64,000 bases of DNA from SAR202 cluster bacterium bin87 (GCA_002238825.1 MPNC01000002.1:115180-179179); one strand, 5' to 3'. Counted from the stretch's first letter, positions 9,001-17,688 are shown. The notes: generated by a model from the letters alone, not told the origin. Numbers and translations: made by a program.

Positions 9001-10636
9001 GGTTTCCCTGTCCCGCGGGGCCAATGAGATCACGATAACGGTGCGCAAGAGGGGTTTGAGGACGCAGACCTACACGGTCACCATCGACCGCATTTGGGCT
9101 GAGGTCACCAGCGTCGCGTTCACCAGCGACGCCGGCGCCGACAACATATATGTTACCGACGACGTCATCGAGGTCTCAGTTACCTTCGGGGCGCCCGTTG
9201 TGGTGGATACAACCGACGGAACGCCGTACATCGAAGTGCTGATCGGAAACTTCTATAAGCAGGCAACTTATTCGGGGATTGACTCTTCCAACCGCATCCT
9301 CACTTTCACCTATACCGTGACCGCCGCGGACAATGATCAGGGAGGCATTGAGATTGACGCCAACTCCCTGACGCTGGACGGCGGGACCATCAAGCCGCAG
9401 GGCACGGATTTTGACGCTGACCTGGCCCACGATGCGGTGGACCAAGACCCCAAGCACCTGGTCAATGAGATCCCGCTGCTGATAGGGTTCGGCGCCGTAT
9501 CTCTGGTTTCCAACCCCCGGGCAACCCAATACACCTACGGTCGAAGCGAGGCCATCACCTTCAGGTTCGCCTACAGCACGAAAGTGACGGTGGACACCAC
9601 CGGCGGCATCCCCCACCTGCTGGTCTCGGTGGGCAATTCCGACAACACGCCAAGGAACCGGCAGTTCAACTACGCGCGGGGGTCGGGCACCCGAACATTG
9701 GAGTTCGAGTATCTGGTGCAAGCCGATGACCGGGACAGCAATGGCATTGAGCTGGGCGAAGGTCGGCTGCGACTGAATGGTGGCGCCATTAGGCACGCCT
9801 CCACCGGTCAGGCGGCCAGCCTCTCTTACCAGGTGCCAGGGTCCATCACAACTTTCGGCGCGCACAAGGTTGATGGGAGCCTCGAAAATCAAACGATCCG
9901 GGCGTGCGAAGCCGAGGTAATCGATCGCAAGGCGCGCCTGGACATCTGCTGGGACCTGGGGCGGGCTGTGCCCACCGATGCGGACGTGGTCATCGAAGCG
10001 TCCAGCCGGTACCTGTGGGAATGGACAGTCGATTTCGACCTGCCGGTCCAGGAACCTGCCCCCGTATGGAAGGCAATTGCGCGCGGGGACGACTACGTCG
10101 CGTGCGGCGAAATGGACACCTCCTGCATCAAGTTTTCGGACGCCGACATCTTCCGGGGCGCGCCTTTAACCTATGACCTGCGCATCCGCCGGGGTGATAC
10201 CGTGCTCGCCAGATCGCCACGGCTCAGGACCCAGGCTCCAAACTGGGATGACTCCTCGTTGAACGCGGAACTGTACAGCGTCCTCCTGCCGGACAAGCTG
10301 GAGTCATACCCCGACCAGGTGGCCACTGGCCCGTTCCGCACGGACCTGGAGCTAACCGACCCTGAGGTGTCGGGGGTGATGGTGGAGGCAGTGAAGGACC
10401 TGGAGCTCTCCGATTTCGAGGTGACCAACGGCGTCGCTACGGCCATCCAGGTATCCTCCGGCGGCGTGTACGTGATCACCGTCGAACCTACGACACTGGG
10501 CCAGTCGGTGACCATCAGCCTGCCCGCGAACCGGGTGACCGGTGTGGGCCAGGGCCTGACGGCCGACGGGGAGAACAACTACACCAGGGGCAATACCGCT
10601 TCCAACACCTTTACCGTGGAGACCAGGGAGCCCTGA
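3074..10636 (+). CDS. Giant secreted Ig-like/cadherin-like/LRR repeat protein
   Basis: About 2520 residues. The chosen ATG precedes a basic stretch and a hydrophobic signal ending near SSGAQA; the open frame extends 34 codons further upstream without signal-like character. Order: an N-terminal domain (about 45-240) with a CDSGC motif, shared with the genes at 32206 and 42450. Then ~110-residue Ig-like repeats containing TYATGDVI...VDTTDGTPY...LTFSYTVVEDDSDQDG, alternating with cadherin-like beta-sandwich domains near 536-629, 887-983, 1245-1336 and 1914-2006. An FN3 domain lies near 1336-1436 and leucine-rich repeats near 1496-1686. A bacterial Ig-like domain closes the protein. There is no LPXTG or C-terminal membrane anchor. 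It is probably secreted or surface-held and possibly adhesive (inference). Long antisense frames over it are composition artefacts. Confidence 0.9.
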   Translation: MFWTNNSKKLGLIARLRANLRVSLAAAAVTLAVIGILAWTSSGAQAASTQKLIGNVDQAEDGVIYLNHGSHGFGQEFATGSARGGYLLDHIKPPIKKSRDGRWVKITGTIRRVNEDGGPGEIVHTVEDADAYYNHNDFTFVSRETQVLMPNTRYMFVITCDSGCEGDNFLKFTKTSADGKDADSRDDWSLAERAVHDWYDWLPTDDYPYSLMFDLQGRLANAAYIADDGVQIISEPIASSDGYGDGPTEIVITTTRPDHPSRNYAVRVAQNLVPDITEIRLTSDPGADGTYATGDVINVAATFNAPVAVDTTNGVPYVGISVGDNLRNASYTSIDATGKVLTFSYTVVEDDSDQDGISIAADALTLDGGSITAQVGGADAVLDHSALTSQAGHIVNKVPKIVTGGVMITSTPLAASDTYGKGETIAFTVTFDSNVVVDTTDGIPTLSMDFWHRGGNLEIKELTFVRGSGGRSLEFEYVVRPADRDNSGLVVKQNQLRLTGGSIQHATTGRDAVLDHPRPVYGGDHKVDGRLTPPRAQLSSLSLTNATLSPAFDPATAEYTAMVAPGVTETTATATVQAGYTASIEPADADSSASGHQVAVSDGAAITITVAATGKLPIEYTVTIMVGTMVDSVAVTSAPGADGTYATGDVISVAVTFNAPVTVDTTDGTPYVAVSVGDNLRNAAYASIDATGKVLTFSYTVVEDDSDQDGISIAADALTLDGGSITAQVGGADAGLDHDALASQAGHIVNKVPSIVANGVAVISSPLATADTYGEGETITFTVTFESKVVVDTTDGIPTLEMDLWHPGATLETKELSYVGGSGSSTLEFQYVVQAGDRDNTGIAVEGNRLRLNGGSIKHETTGRDANLNHAKPERIGHKVDSRLDPPRAELNTLSLTDVTLSPAFDPATTEYTAVVAPGVTETTATATVQAGYTASIEPPDADSGASGHQVAVSDGAVITITASGTAKISTEYTVTLEMGMVMVQSVAVSSDPGDDGTYATGDVISVALTVNQPVTVDTTDGTPYVAVSVGDNSRNATYASIDATDKVLTFSYTVVEDDSDQDGISIAANALSLDGGSITGQASGADAVLDHDALTSQAGHIVNKVPSIVANGVAVISSPLAAADTYGEGETIAFTVTFDSSVVVDTTDGIPTLSMEFWHPGRNREIKELGFVRGSGSTTLEFEYVVQQGDRDNSGLVVKQNQLRLNGGSIQHATTGRDAVLDHPRPVYGGDHKVDGRLTPPRAQLSSLSLSDATLSPAFAPATTEYTAEVGPAVTQTTVTATVLVGHIGSIEPADSDGNTAGHQVSLATESATIEIQVMRAGRLTVTYTVAVSRTMEPPSKPTNLTATSGDETATLAWVTPPAFPAVSGHEYRYKSSSDADYPEAWTAIADSAVGEDNEDGFTVESLANGVAHFFQVRAVNSEGASEPSDEAAVLVGEGLGICDRTRTVQVAILEELAEIQALTEIQDCSDVTSADLSTILDLYVQTVESELKVDDFTGLTAMTALDLTSPYRLTSLPSRILAGLPELTRLTIEGVDGELPEDIFAPVPTLTSLYLVANRFTALPEDLFSGLSSLSHLELGANGLTDLPENVFDGLTSLTSLWLEINELTELPGGVFDGLSALTRLHLDRNQLTSLPVGVIDDLTALESLTLHQNQLNELPDGMFANLSSPLTQLNLRNNATNPILLPVGLESVGTLQFRAVAPKGAPFNMWLPLTVTDGSISSGATGVTILAGEVASAIVTVEPASEASNPTVAITKVPGTPNEHDGYRLSLSSPTPLQLEDHRPRIESIALGSDPVSDDTYVAGDAIEVLVTFDRAVQVDTTLGTPHVALTIGTATRNAEYVSADAAGKALTFSYTVVLDDDDSNGVSIAADALALNGGSITNRTTGDDALLTHQALADQSGHLVHNSQERATLTALSMAGITLTPAFTSDVVDYTATVGRDTTETTVSVAAEAGATASILPADADTATDGHQVSLSRGANEITITVRKRGLRTQTYTVTIDRIWAEVTSVAFTSDAGADNIYVTDDVIEVSVTFGAPVVVDTTDGTPYIEVLIGNFYKQATYSGIDSSNRILTFTYTVTAADNDQGGIEIDANSLTLDGGTIKPQGTDFDADLAHDAVDQDPKHLVNEIPLLIGFGAVSLVSNPRATQYTYGRSEAITFRFAYSTKVTVDTTGGIPHLLVSVGNSDNTPRNRQFNYARGSGTRTLEFEYLVQADDRDSNGIELGEGRLRLNGGAIRHASTGQAASLSYQVPGSITTFGAHKVDGSLENQTIRACEAEVIDRKARLDICWDLGRAVPTDADVVIEASSRYLWEWTVDFDLPVQEPAPVWKAIARGDDYVACGEMDTSCIKFSDADIFRGAPLTYDLRIRRGDTVLARSPRLRTQAPNWDDSSLNAELYSVLLPDKLESYPDQVATGPFRTDLELTDPEVSGVMVEAVKDLELSDFEVTNGVATAIQVSSGGVYVITVEPTTLGQSVTISLPANRVTGVGQGLTADGENNYTRGNTASNTFTVETREP
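4519..4698 (+). repeat. 180-bp near-identical repeat, copy 1 (copy 2 at 6643-6822)
   Basis: By eye the two 180-base segments differ at only two positions (an ACC/AAC codon change and one C/T). They encode the end of one Ig-like unit and the start of the next cadherin-like sandwich. Similar but less exact copies of the preceding unit lie near 3900-4260, 4970-5330 and 6030-6400. Such low divergence inside an otherwise diverged repeat protein indicates recent duplication or gene conversion. It may also be a risk point for assembly. Confidence 0.8.
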
Positions 10637-11448
10637 CGGGGTCAGGAAGGTGGTCAAACGGACGATTGGCGTCATTCTCTCCGGAACCTGCCTCCTGTTT
10701 TCCCGCATCGAACAGCCTGGCCCGCCCGATTCTGGCACAACTTCAATGAGGGGTTGTCCGCAGCTGTATCGGAGGTTGGTCAACATGCGGACAATGCCCT
10801 GTCAAGACGGTCCGTTTTCGCGTTCGGCATTCTCAATCCGCGTTTGCGCGCCCTAAAATATGCAGCGGCGGCATCGCCGACGTCGGGCTCGCAGATACGC
10901 AGGACCGCAGATATAAGCATCAAGCCCCCTAAATTAGGGGCGAGTTTGGAGATAAGCAAATGTTGCAAGGGAACACTCAATAACCAGTTGACGGCGGATA
11001 TTTCCGGATAGGCGGGGTCGTTTCCCGCAGCCGTACCGAGCGGAGCCGTGGTTGTTGGCCGCGAGCGTGTTGTACCGCTCCCGGCGACCATTCGTTCAAC
11101 CTGCGCACTTTGACGCCGGCGAGGCGTGAACCGGGCACGCATGGTTCGAGTCAACGCGGCATCTAGTATCCCAACGGAGCCTGACCGGCTACGCCTGCAG
11201 TTCCGACGTGCGTGCAACCCCTTTCCGTGATGGATCAACACGATCGCCCGGGACAAATACATCGCCCACGCTAACCGTGCGATCCCCGCACAAGGTGATT
11301 GCAGCGCTGCCAATATCAAAGGACATGGAGGGAATTAGTACACAACAACCTCGCATCGCATAAACATCAACCGTTTCCACGGAGACCATAACCAACCCAG
11401 CGGTTGCAGCGCTCATAACTGCTCCAGCCGGCCCTGAGGGAATTAACC
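10637..11448. other. Intergenic region with CCCCTAA/TTAGGGG palindrome and gene leader
   Basis: About 810 bases hold no supported gene. A palindrome CCCCTAA-A-TTAGGGG sits at 10926-10940 and may be a protein-binding site. The last ~70 bases before the GTG at 11449 resemble the leader of the paralogous gene that starts at 26974 on the other strand (shared ACCATAAC, AGCGGTT, GAGGGA and TAACCGTGAT elements). This suggests a conserved untranslated leader or promoter region. Confidence 0.4.
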
Positions 11449-14400
11449 GTGATCACCAGCACGATAAGCAAGATAACCTTTGCCAACAAAACACTGATTT
11501 TTTCAATCGCAATCCTTTTTGCCGCTCTTCTGCTCGTAATCGGCAGCCACGACACGGTCCGAGCCGGTTCGTTCGCACCCTTCAGGGGTTTCGACCTGCA
11601 CAGCGACCACAACACTCCCGAGGGTGTGTGGTCCGATGGTTCCACCATGTGGGTCCTGTCCGACAACGGGAGTTCGAGCAAGCTGATGGCCTACGGTCTG
11701 GCGACCGGTTCCCGCCTGTCCGCGAAGGACATCACGCTGGCCAGTTACAACGCCAAGCCCCAGGGCATCTGGTCCGACGGCACCATCATGTGGGTCGTAG
11801 ACTGGGACGACGAGAAACTCTACGCCTACAACCTGGATGCCGGCACGCGCATGTCGGACCACGACATCGATCTGGACCACCACAATACGGCTCCCCGGGG
11901 TATTTTGGGCGGCGCCTCCGTCATTTTTGTGGTCGATGTTTCCGATGATTACGTTTACGCCTACAACCGGGCCAACGGCGAACGCTGGCACTTCATGGAA
12001 TTCCACCTGCACAGTGGCAACGATGAGGCCTGGGGCATTTTGTGGCAGGACGGATCGTATTGGGTGAGTGACTTCGACGATCAGATGCTGTACCGCTACA
12101 CGGATCTGGGGTCCGGCCAGTGGGCATCGAGCCCGGCTTTGCGTCTGCCGTTGGAGAACGCCGACGCCAGGGGGATCTGGACGGATGGCGAGGCCATTTG
12201 GATCGTTGACGATAACGACTCTCACGTTTACGCCACGCTGCAAAAGGGTTTCAGGCATCCCGATGAAGACGTCAGCATCAGGGATGTGTCCACCGCCACC
12301 GGCATCTGGGCAGATGGCGAAACCCTGTGGGTCGCGGATTCCGGTGCGGGCACTTTCGGCCAACTCCAGGGGTACGATTTGAGCGACGGTTCCCGCGACC
12401 CGTACGAAATCATCGAGCTGACCGCGACCAACGATGCCCCCGTGGCCATGTGGTCGAACGAGGAGTTCATGTGGGTGGCCGACGATGACAATCGTACCCT
12501 GCACGCCTACGCGCTGGACGGCACGGCCGACTACAGCCCAACAGATACCAAGGTGTTGCCGACCGCGAATTCCGACCCCACCGGCATCTGGTCTGACGGC
12601 AACCTTATCTGGGTCGCCGACTCTGCGGACGACAAGCTGTACGCCTACGAGCTGGGTCAGATGGCACGCCGGTCCGGCCGGGACATCACCCTGGATCCCG
12701 GCAACCAGGATCCGGGCAACATCTGGTCCGATGGCAAAAACATCTGGGTTTTTGATTCGGCGGACCAGCACGCATACGTTTACGGCCTGCGCTCGGGAAA
12801 CCGGAAACCGGCTAAGGAATTCCGACCGGTTCCGGCCAACAGCGACTTCAGCGGCGGGCTGACCGGCCATGGGCTGCGCTTCTGGGTGGTGGACACCGCG
12901 GACGAAAAACTCTTCGCCTACGGCAAGCAGAACACGAAACCCGAATTTGTCGAATCGACGACGCGGTTCACGTTCCTTCACAGCCTGGCCGGCGGCAGTC
13001 TCGTCGGGCTCGCGCCCGAGGCGATCGACGTGGACGGAGATTCACTCACCTATTCCCTCAGCGGCGGTGGCGTACGGTTCCAGATCGATTCTGAGACCCG
13101 CGAGATTCGCACCAGAAACGACGCTACCTTCGATACCATCGGCGAGCGGATTTCGTTGACCCTCTCCGTCACCGACGGCAAGGGCGCACTGGACGACCAT
13201 GATAACAGCGTCGATGCATCGATCATTATCCCGGTGACGGTGGTTGCCAACTACGAACCCGAGTTCGCCACCGCCGACGGCGCGATCTTTGCCGTCGCCG
13301 AGGGTGCCGCGGACACCGTCGTCATCGCAGACCTGGACGTATCAAACCTGGACAGCGACCCACTGACTATCGCCATCAGGAATCAGAACAGGTACCCCTT
13401 CGAGTTGATCGATGGGCAGATCAGCCTCAAGCAGGGCGAGACGCTGGACTACGAAAGCGCTTCCAACTATGAACTGAGGATACGGGTGCGCGACGGCAGG
13501 GATGAATTGGGCGCTGCGGATGAAGCCTGGGACGATGAAATAACCGTCACGGTGTCGGTCACCAACGTGGACGAAGCCGGCGAGGTGTCGGTCAGTTCCA
13601 ACAATCCCCAGGTGGACACTGACGTCTGGGTTTCGCTGTCCGACCCCGACGGATCTGTCGCCAACCTCAGATGGCAATGGCAGAGGGCCGACTCCCCCGA
13701 TGCCACCACCTGGACAGATATCCCCGGGACCATCTCGGCTCGCTACATTCCGGTTTCCGACGACGCCGGAAAGTTCCTGCGCGCCCAGGCGTCCTACGAC
13801 GACGGCCAGGGTACCGGCAAAACGGCCCACGACACCGCCAGCAACGCGGTGCTGGCCGCCCCTCCCACCAATCAGCCGCCGGCTTTTGACGATGGAGCGT
13901 CGGCCAGTCGCTCGGTTGCGGAGAGCGCGGAAGGCGGCGACGCCATCGGCACAGCCATCGGCGCCACGGACCCGGACACCGGCGACACCCTGACCTACGG
14001 CCTGACCGGCAGGGACGCCAACCAGTTCACCATCGACGCAACGACCGGACAGATCTCGCTGGCCGCGTCCGCATCGCTGAACCATGAGACCAGTCCTTCG
14101 CACAGCGTCCGAGTTCGGGTGCGTGACAGCAAGGACCCGCACGGCACGGCCGACGCCGAGTGGGACGCCAGCATCGCGCTGACCATCACCGTGACCGATG
14201 TGGACGAGGCCGGTGTCCTCGGGTTCACAACCGAAAATCCGCAGGTTGACCAGGAACTGGGCGCCTTCCTCACCGACCCCGACGGCTCCATCAGCAATCT
14301 CATTTGGCAATGGCAGAGAGCCGATACCGCCGATGCCACCACCTGGACGGACATCAGCGGCGCAACCTCGGGAGACTACACTCCGGTGTCCGACGACGAG

Positions 14401-16365
14401 GGCAAGTTCCTGCGGGCGAATGCGGCCTATGATGACCGCAATGGCCAGGGCAAATCCGTAAACGAGGTGGTGACCAACGCCGTGCAGCCGAAGCCGGCCA
14501 ATCAGCCGCCGGCATTCGACGAGGGCGCCAGCACAACCCGCTCCATCAGCGAGGACTCCCTGACCGGAGACCCAGTTGGGGCGGCGGTGAGCGCGTCGGA
14601 CCCGGAGGGTGACGGTTTAACCTACTCCATGGGCAGCGGCACGGACTCTGATCACTTCGACGTCGACCCCGCAACCGGGCAGCTGAGCGTTGCGCCCGGA
14701 GCCTCTCTGGACTTCGAGGGCAAGCCGTCCCTGGAGGTTGCGGTGCAGGTGGCGGACGGGAAGGACGTCAGCCACAACCCCGACACCGCGGTTGATGCAA
14801 CCATCACGGTGACCGTCAATCTGGTCAACGCCGATGAACCGGGCAAAATCGCCCTGTCGTCAACCGATGCGGAGGAAGCGGTTGCCCTGACGGCATCCGT
14901 AACCGATCCGGACGGCGGTGTCGCCTCCATCACGTGGCAGTGGGCCAAGTCTGAGGACGGCGCCACCGGCTGGGCAGACATATCCGATGCGGCCACGGAT
15001 ACCTACACTCCGGCCGCCGTCGACGCCGGCGCGCATCTTCGAGCGACCGCGCAGTACACCGACGCAGAGGGAGCGGCCAAACGGGCATCCTCCTCCGCCA
15101 CCAACCCGGTGGTCGGCGTCGATAACGAGCCACCCCGGTTCCTGGAGGGCGAAGGCGCCGAACGCTCCATCGCCGAAAACGCGCTTGCCAGCGCCGCGGT
15201 CGGGGTGCCAATTGCCGCGTCCGACCCCGAGGGTGACTCGCCGACCTACTCGTTGGCCAGCGGCGGCGATTCTGACCAGTTCACTGTTTCAACAAGTTCC
15301 GGTCAACTTTCGGTGGCTACGGGCGCCGCCCTGGACTACGAGAGCAAGTCGGTCCTGGAAATAACGTTGCAGGTTTCCGACGAAAAGGATGCCGACGACA
15401 ACCAGGATGCGGCTGTCGATGACACCATCACCGTGACCATCAACCTCACCAACATTGACGAACCTGGAGAAGTGAACCTGTCGTCCGCGCGACCGGAGGT
15501 CGGTAAGTCTCTCATCGCATCACTCACCGACCCCGACGGCAGTCTGACCAACGCCACCTGGCTCTGGGAAAAGTCTGGAGACGGAGTCGGAGATTGGGAA
15601 AGCGTCAACGGCGGAGCAACCGATACCTACACCCCGGTTTTGGAGGACCAGGACATGTACCTGCGGGCGACCGTCCGCTACACGGACGGCCAGGGCACTG
15701 GCAAGAGCGCCGCAAAGACGTCCGGCAACCGGGTTCAAGCCCCGCAGCAGGTCTCAGTCAACCCGGCCCAGGCCGCCCTCAGTTTCTACGAGCAGTGCCG
15801 GAGCGATGCCCGTCGAGACCTCGCGGCGCGATGCGGGATGAACGAATTCGCCGCTTTCCGGGTCGAACTGGACGGCAGCTATACCATCGACTGGAGCGAT
15901 TGGGACCGCCAACATCCCAACGTGACGGGCTACACCATCGTCCTGGGCAATATGGTTTACCGGGCATACTTCCAGGACAACTCCCAACTGACGCACAGCG
16001 ACACTGAGAACGTTTACGAACACTGTGAGTTCGTGAACGGACGGTGGGATTGCCGGGGTCGCCTGAACAGCGTCTACGATGAAGATATGAGCGGCGAGCC
16101 GACTGAAAGTGGCGTTGTCGCTGCCGGGACCGACCAAACGCAGTGGACCTCTGCCCTCGACAAGCCGGGCCTGTGGGTGTCCGAGCACACGTTCCATCGA
16201 TGGTCCGGAGATGCTACCGACCCCGCCAACGAGCCGACTCCGGTTACATACGTGACCAAAAAGTTCGAGATGGACTTGTACCGCTTCATTGCGCACGGAG
16301 TTCCCGGAGGCTACGGCACCGTATTGATCGACGGAACCAACGGTTTCTTCGAGGTTAGGGAGTAG
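11449..16365 (+). CDS. Secreted ten-repeat propeller/cadherin/Ig-like protein (paralogue 1)
   Basis: 1638 residues starting at GTG. GAGGG lies eight bases upstream, and the same leader and start context occur at the paralogue starting at 26974. A signal/anchor segment (about 12-32) is followed by ten repeats of ~45 residues up to about residue 500. Their core is GIWSDG..MWVxDxxDxKLYAY, as expected for a beta-propeller. Next come alternating cadherin-like repeats and four Ig-like modules with WQW...TWTDI...YTPVSDDxGKFLRA. The C-terminal ~170 residues form a domain with four cysteines (EQC, ARC, EHC, WDC) and DGSYTIDWSDW, shared by the two paralogues. No sorting signal was found. It is probably an extracellular binding or structural protein; ligand and localisation are unknown. 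Confidence 0.9.
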   Translation: MITSTISKITFANKTLIFSIAILFAALLLVIGSHDTVRAGSFAPFRGFDLHSDHNTPEGVWSDGSTMWVLSDNGSSSKLMAYGLATGSRLSAKDITLASYNAKPQGIWSDGTIMWVVDWDDEKLYAYNLDAGTRMSDHDIDLDHHNTAPRGILGGASVIFVVDVSDDYVYAYNRANGERWHFMEFHLHSGNDEAWGILWQDGSYWVSDFDDQMLYRYTDLGSGQWASSPALRLPLENADARGIWTDGEAIWIVDDNDSHVYATLQKGFRHPDEDVSIRDVSTATGIWADGETLWVADSGAGTFGQLQGYDLSDGSRDPYEIIELTATNDAPVAMWSNEEFMWVADDDNRTLHAYALDGTADYSPTDTKVLPTANSDPTGIWSDGNLIWVADSADDKLYAYELGQMARRSGRDITLDPGNQDPGNIWSDGKNIWVFDSADQHAYVYGLRSGNRKPAKEFRPVPANSDFSGGLTGHGLRFWVVDTADEKLFAYGKQNTKPEFVESTTRFTFLHSLAGGSLVGLAPEAIDVDGDSLTYSLSGGGVRFQIDSETREIRTRNDATFDTIGERISLTLSVTDGKGALDDHDNSVDASIIIPVTVVANYEPEFATADGAIFAVAEGAADTVVIADLDVSNLDSDPLTIAIRNQNRYPFELIDGQISLKQGETLDYESASNYELRIRVRDGRDELGAADEAWDDEITVTVSVTNVDEAGEVSVSSNNPQVDTDVWVSLSDPDGSVANLRWQWQRADSPDATTWTDIPGTISARYIPVSDDAGKFLRAQASYDDGQGTGKTAHDTASNAVLAAPPTNQPPAFDDGASASRSVAESAEGGDAIGTAIGATDPDTGDTLTYGLTGRDANQFTIDATTGQISLAASASLNHETSPSHSVRVRVRDSKDPHGTADAEWDASIALTITVTDVDEAGVLGFTTENPQVDQELGAFLTDPDGSISNLIWQWQRADTADATTWTDISGATSGDYTPVSDDEGKFLRANAAYDDRNGQGKSVNEVVTNAVQPKPANQPPAFDEGASTTRSISEDSLTGDPVGAAVSASDPEGDGLTYSMGSGTDSDHFDVDPATGQLSVAPGASLDFEGKPSLEVAVQVADGKDVSHNPDTAVDATITVTVNLVNADEPGKIALSSTDAEEAVALTASVTDPDGGVASITWQWAKSEDGATGWADISDAATDTYTPAAVDAGAHLRATAQYTDAEGAAKRASSSATNPVVGVDNEPPRFLEGEGAERSIAENALASAAVGVPIAASDPEGDSPTYSLASGGDSDQFTVSTSSGQLSVATGAALDYESKSVLEITLQVSDEKDADDNQDAAVDDTITVTINLTNIDEPGEVNLSSARPEVGKSLIASLTDPDGSLTNATWLWEKSGDGVGDWESVNGGATDTYTPVLEDQDMYLRATVRYTDGQGTGKSAAKTSGNRVQAPQQVSVNPAQAALSFYEQCRSDARRDLAARCGMNEFAAFRVELDGSYTIDWSDWDRQHPNVTGYTIVLGNMVYRAYFQDNSQLTHSDTENVYEHCEFVNGRWDCRGRLNSVYDEDMSGEPTESGVVAAGTDQTQWTSALDKPGLWVSEHTFHRWSGDATDPANEPTPVTYVTKKFEMDLYRFIAHGVPGGYGTVLIDGTNGFFEVRE

Positions 16366-16423
16366 AAGACGAAACCGCCGCGCTCGATCCTCCGATCCTC
16401 CGGTGGTGAGGGCACTCTGTGAC

Positions 16424-16456
16424 CAGCCCCGCTGATCTCGTCCGTCACCGGGGCTG
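16424..16456 (+). terminator. Hairpin downstream of paralogue 1
   Basis: Perfect 8-bp arms CAGCCCCG and CGGGGCTG with a 17-base loop start 59 bases after the stop codon at 16365. There is no T-run, so this is a weak terminator-like structure or an mRNA 3' end stabiliser. Confidence 0.4.
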
Positions 16457-16869
16457 CCTCCCTTCAAATATCCGCTTCACGCACCTGGCACACTGACACA
16501 CAGTCCCGTTCCGCCGGGATCGACGCTCTGCCTACCTGCCCCTTTCAACTCTCATGCCTCGTCTGACCAACCTCACCCGTCCCTTGGGCGGATTCGTGCG
16601 TAGCAGGGTGTGTAACCAATGGGTTCAGGCGGATTGGCTGCATAGCCACCCGGTACGCCGGCGGCGGACAAATCCGGGAGTGTGTCGAGCGCGTAAGGGG
16701 CGGCGGCACACCGCAGGGCCGGGACTCAACAATGTCTGTGACCGGTTAGTTCCCGTACAAATGGGGCTGTGCCGTCTGGGCGAATGACTGCGTTCGGGCA
16801 TGGGTAAACTTGCGTTCTGTGGGCGAGAATAAATTTACCCTTGGCTTGGCCGAGGCTCCGATTCCGTGG

Positions 16870-17190
16870 CAGAGTAACCGTGTCATTGATCTCGTATGAT
16901 GTACCGCGTCCTGCTGGGACGGACTGAGGGCAGATTTCCGTCCTGGTGTCCGGCCTTGTGCTCTGGCTTTTTTCTGCCCGGCGACGATCCTCACTCTGGT
17001 GGTGTTGCGCTGCCATTCGGCGAACACCAGCGACATCTGGAGTTGGGCCTTCGCGGCCGCGCTGCCGTCGGATGTGTCGATGGGATCGCGCAGGCACTTG
17101 ATGTAGATGCCCAGGCATCTGTCGGTCAGAGACCGGATGCGGCGCAAGTTGCAGACCAGGCGGGGTCGGCACGCTACGCGTTGCGCATCT
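16870..17190 (-). pseudogene. Serine recombinase (resolvase) remnant
   Basis: On the minus strand a frame reads LRRIRSLTDRCLGIYIKCL, then RDPIDTSDG and MSLVFAEWQRNTTRVRIVAG followed by ARAQGRTPGRK. This matches the middle of small serine recombinases (the LTDPIDT...AEFER...R..GL..AR..GR.GGR pattern). The N-terminal catalytic Ser region and a proper C-terminal HTH are not found in frame, so it is a decayed fragment. It lies next to transposase debris on the opposite strand, marking an old mobile-element insertion site between two paralogous surface genes. Confidence 0.6.
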
Positions 17191-17199
17191 AGACCGTGG

Positions 17200-17434
17200 A
17201 GCGGGTTTTGGCCAGATCAAGCGGGGTCGGGACTTCCGGCAGTTCCTGTTGCGGGGTTTGGAGAGGGTCCAGGAGGAATGGTCCTTGATCTGCACCACCC
17301 ACAACCTGCTCAAACTGTTCTGCTACTGCCGTATGTCGGTCAGTCCGCCGTCGCCCATCTCCCAAACGGTGTGGACCCTGGTCAAAACATACTCCCAATC
17401 AGCAGCGAAACCTAATCGTCAGACGGACTGCTAG
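17200..17434 (+). pseudogene. IS1182-type DDE transposase C-terminal remnant
   Basis: A plus-strand frame reads FGQIKRGRDFRQFLLRGLER followed by EEWSLICTTHNLLKL, the characteristic end of IS1182-family transposases. The upstream codons for TVERV are one base out of frame, and nothing of the DDE core remains. It is a dead insertion-sequence fragment. The rest of 16457-17630 shows no gene. Confidence 0.65.
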
Positions 17435-17630
17435 CCGCAACTTGGCGTACCTTGATCACCTCCGCCATATCGCAAAACATCCCAATTCAACATCCTGCTA
17501 GAGATCTCGACCACCGCAACCATGGCGGCAAGGCCGGTTTCCCCCGCGACTATGCTCTGCTGGCGTTTCTGTGATTCACCGACACTTAAAACGTCATATC
17601 GCTGTTCGCAACTGTCGCTGAATACCGCGA

Positions 17631-17672
17631 CTGCGCAGGCGCCATTCGCATTTTACCCGAGCGCCTGCGCAG
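17631..17672 (-). terminator. Perfect hairpin at 3' end of paralogue 2
   Basis: Twelve-base perfect arms (CTGCGCAGGCGC at 17631-17642 and GCGCCTGCGCAG at 17661-17672) lie 16 bases past the stop of the minus-strand gene ending at 17689. There is no T-tract after the stem. Its position and stability suggest a transcript 3' end. Confidence 0.55.
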
Positions 17673-17688
17673 GTCGGCATTAGCCACG

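Noticed and set aside
16746-17147. 133-codon minus-strand frame as an intact recombinase gene
   Set aside because: It contains recombinase motifs but lacks the catalytic N-terminus and has an unrelated C-terminal tail, so it is listed as a pseudogene.
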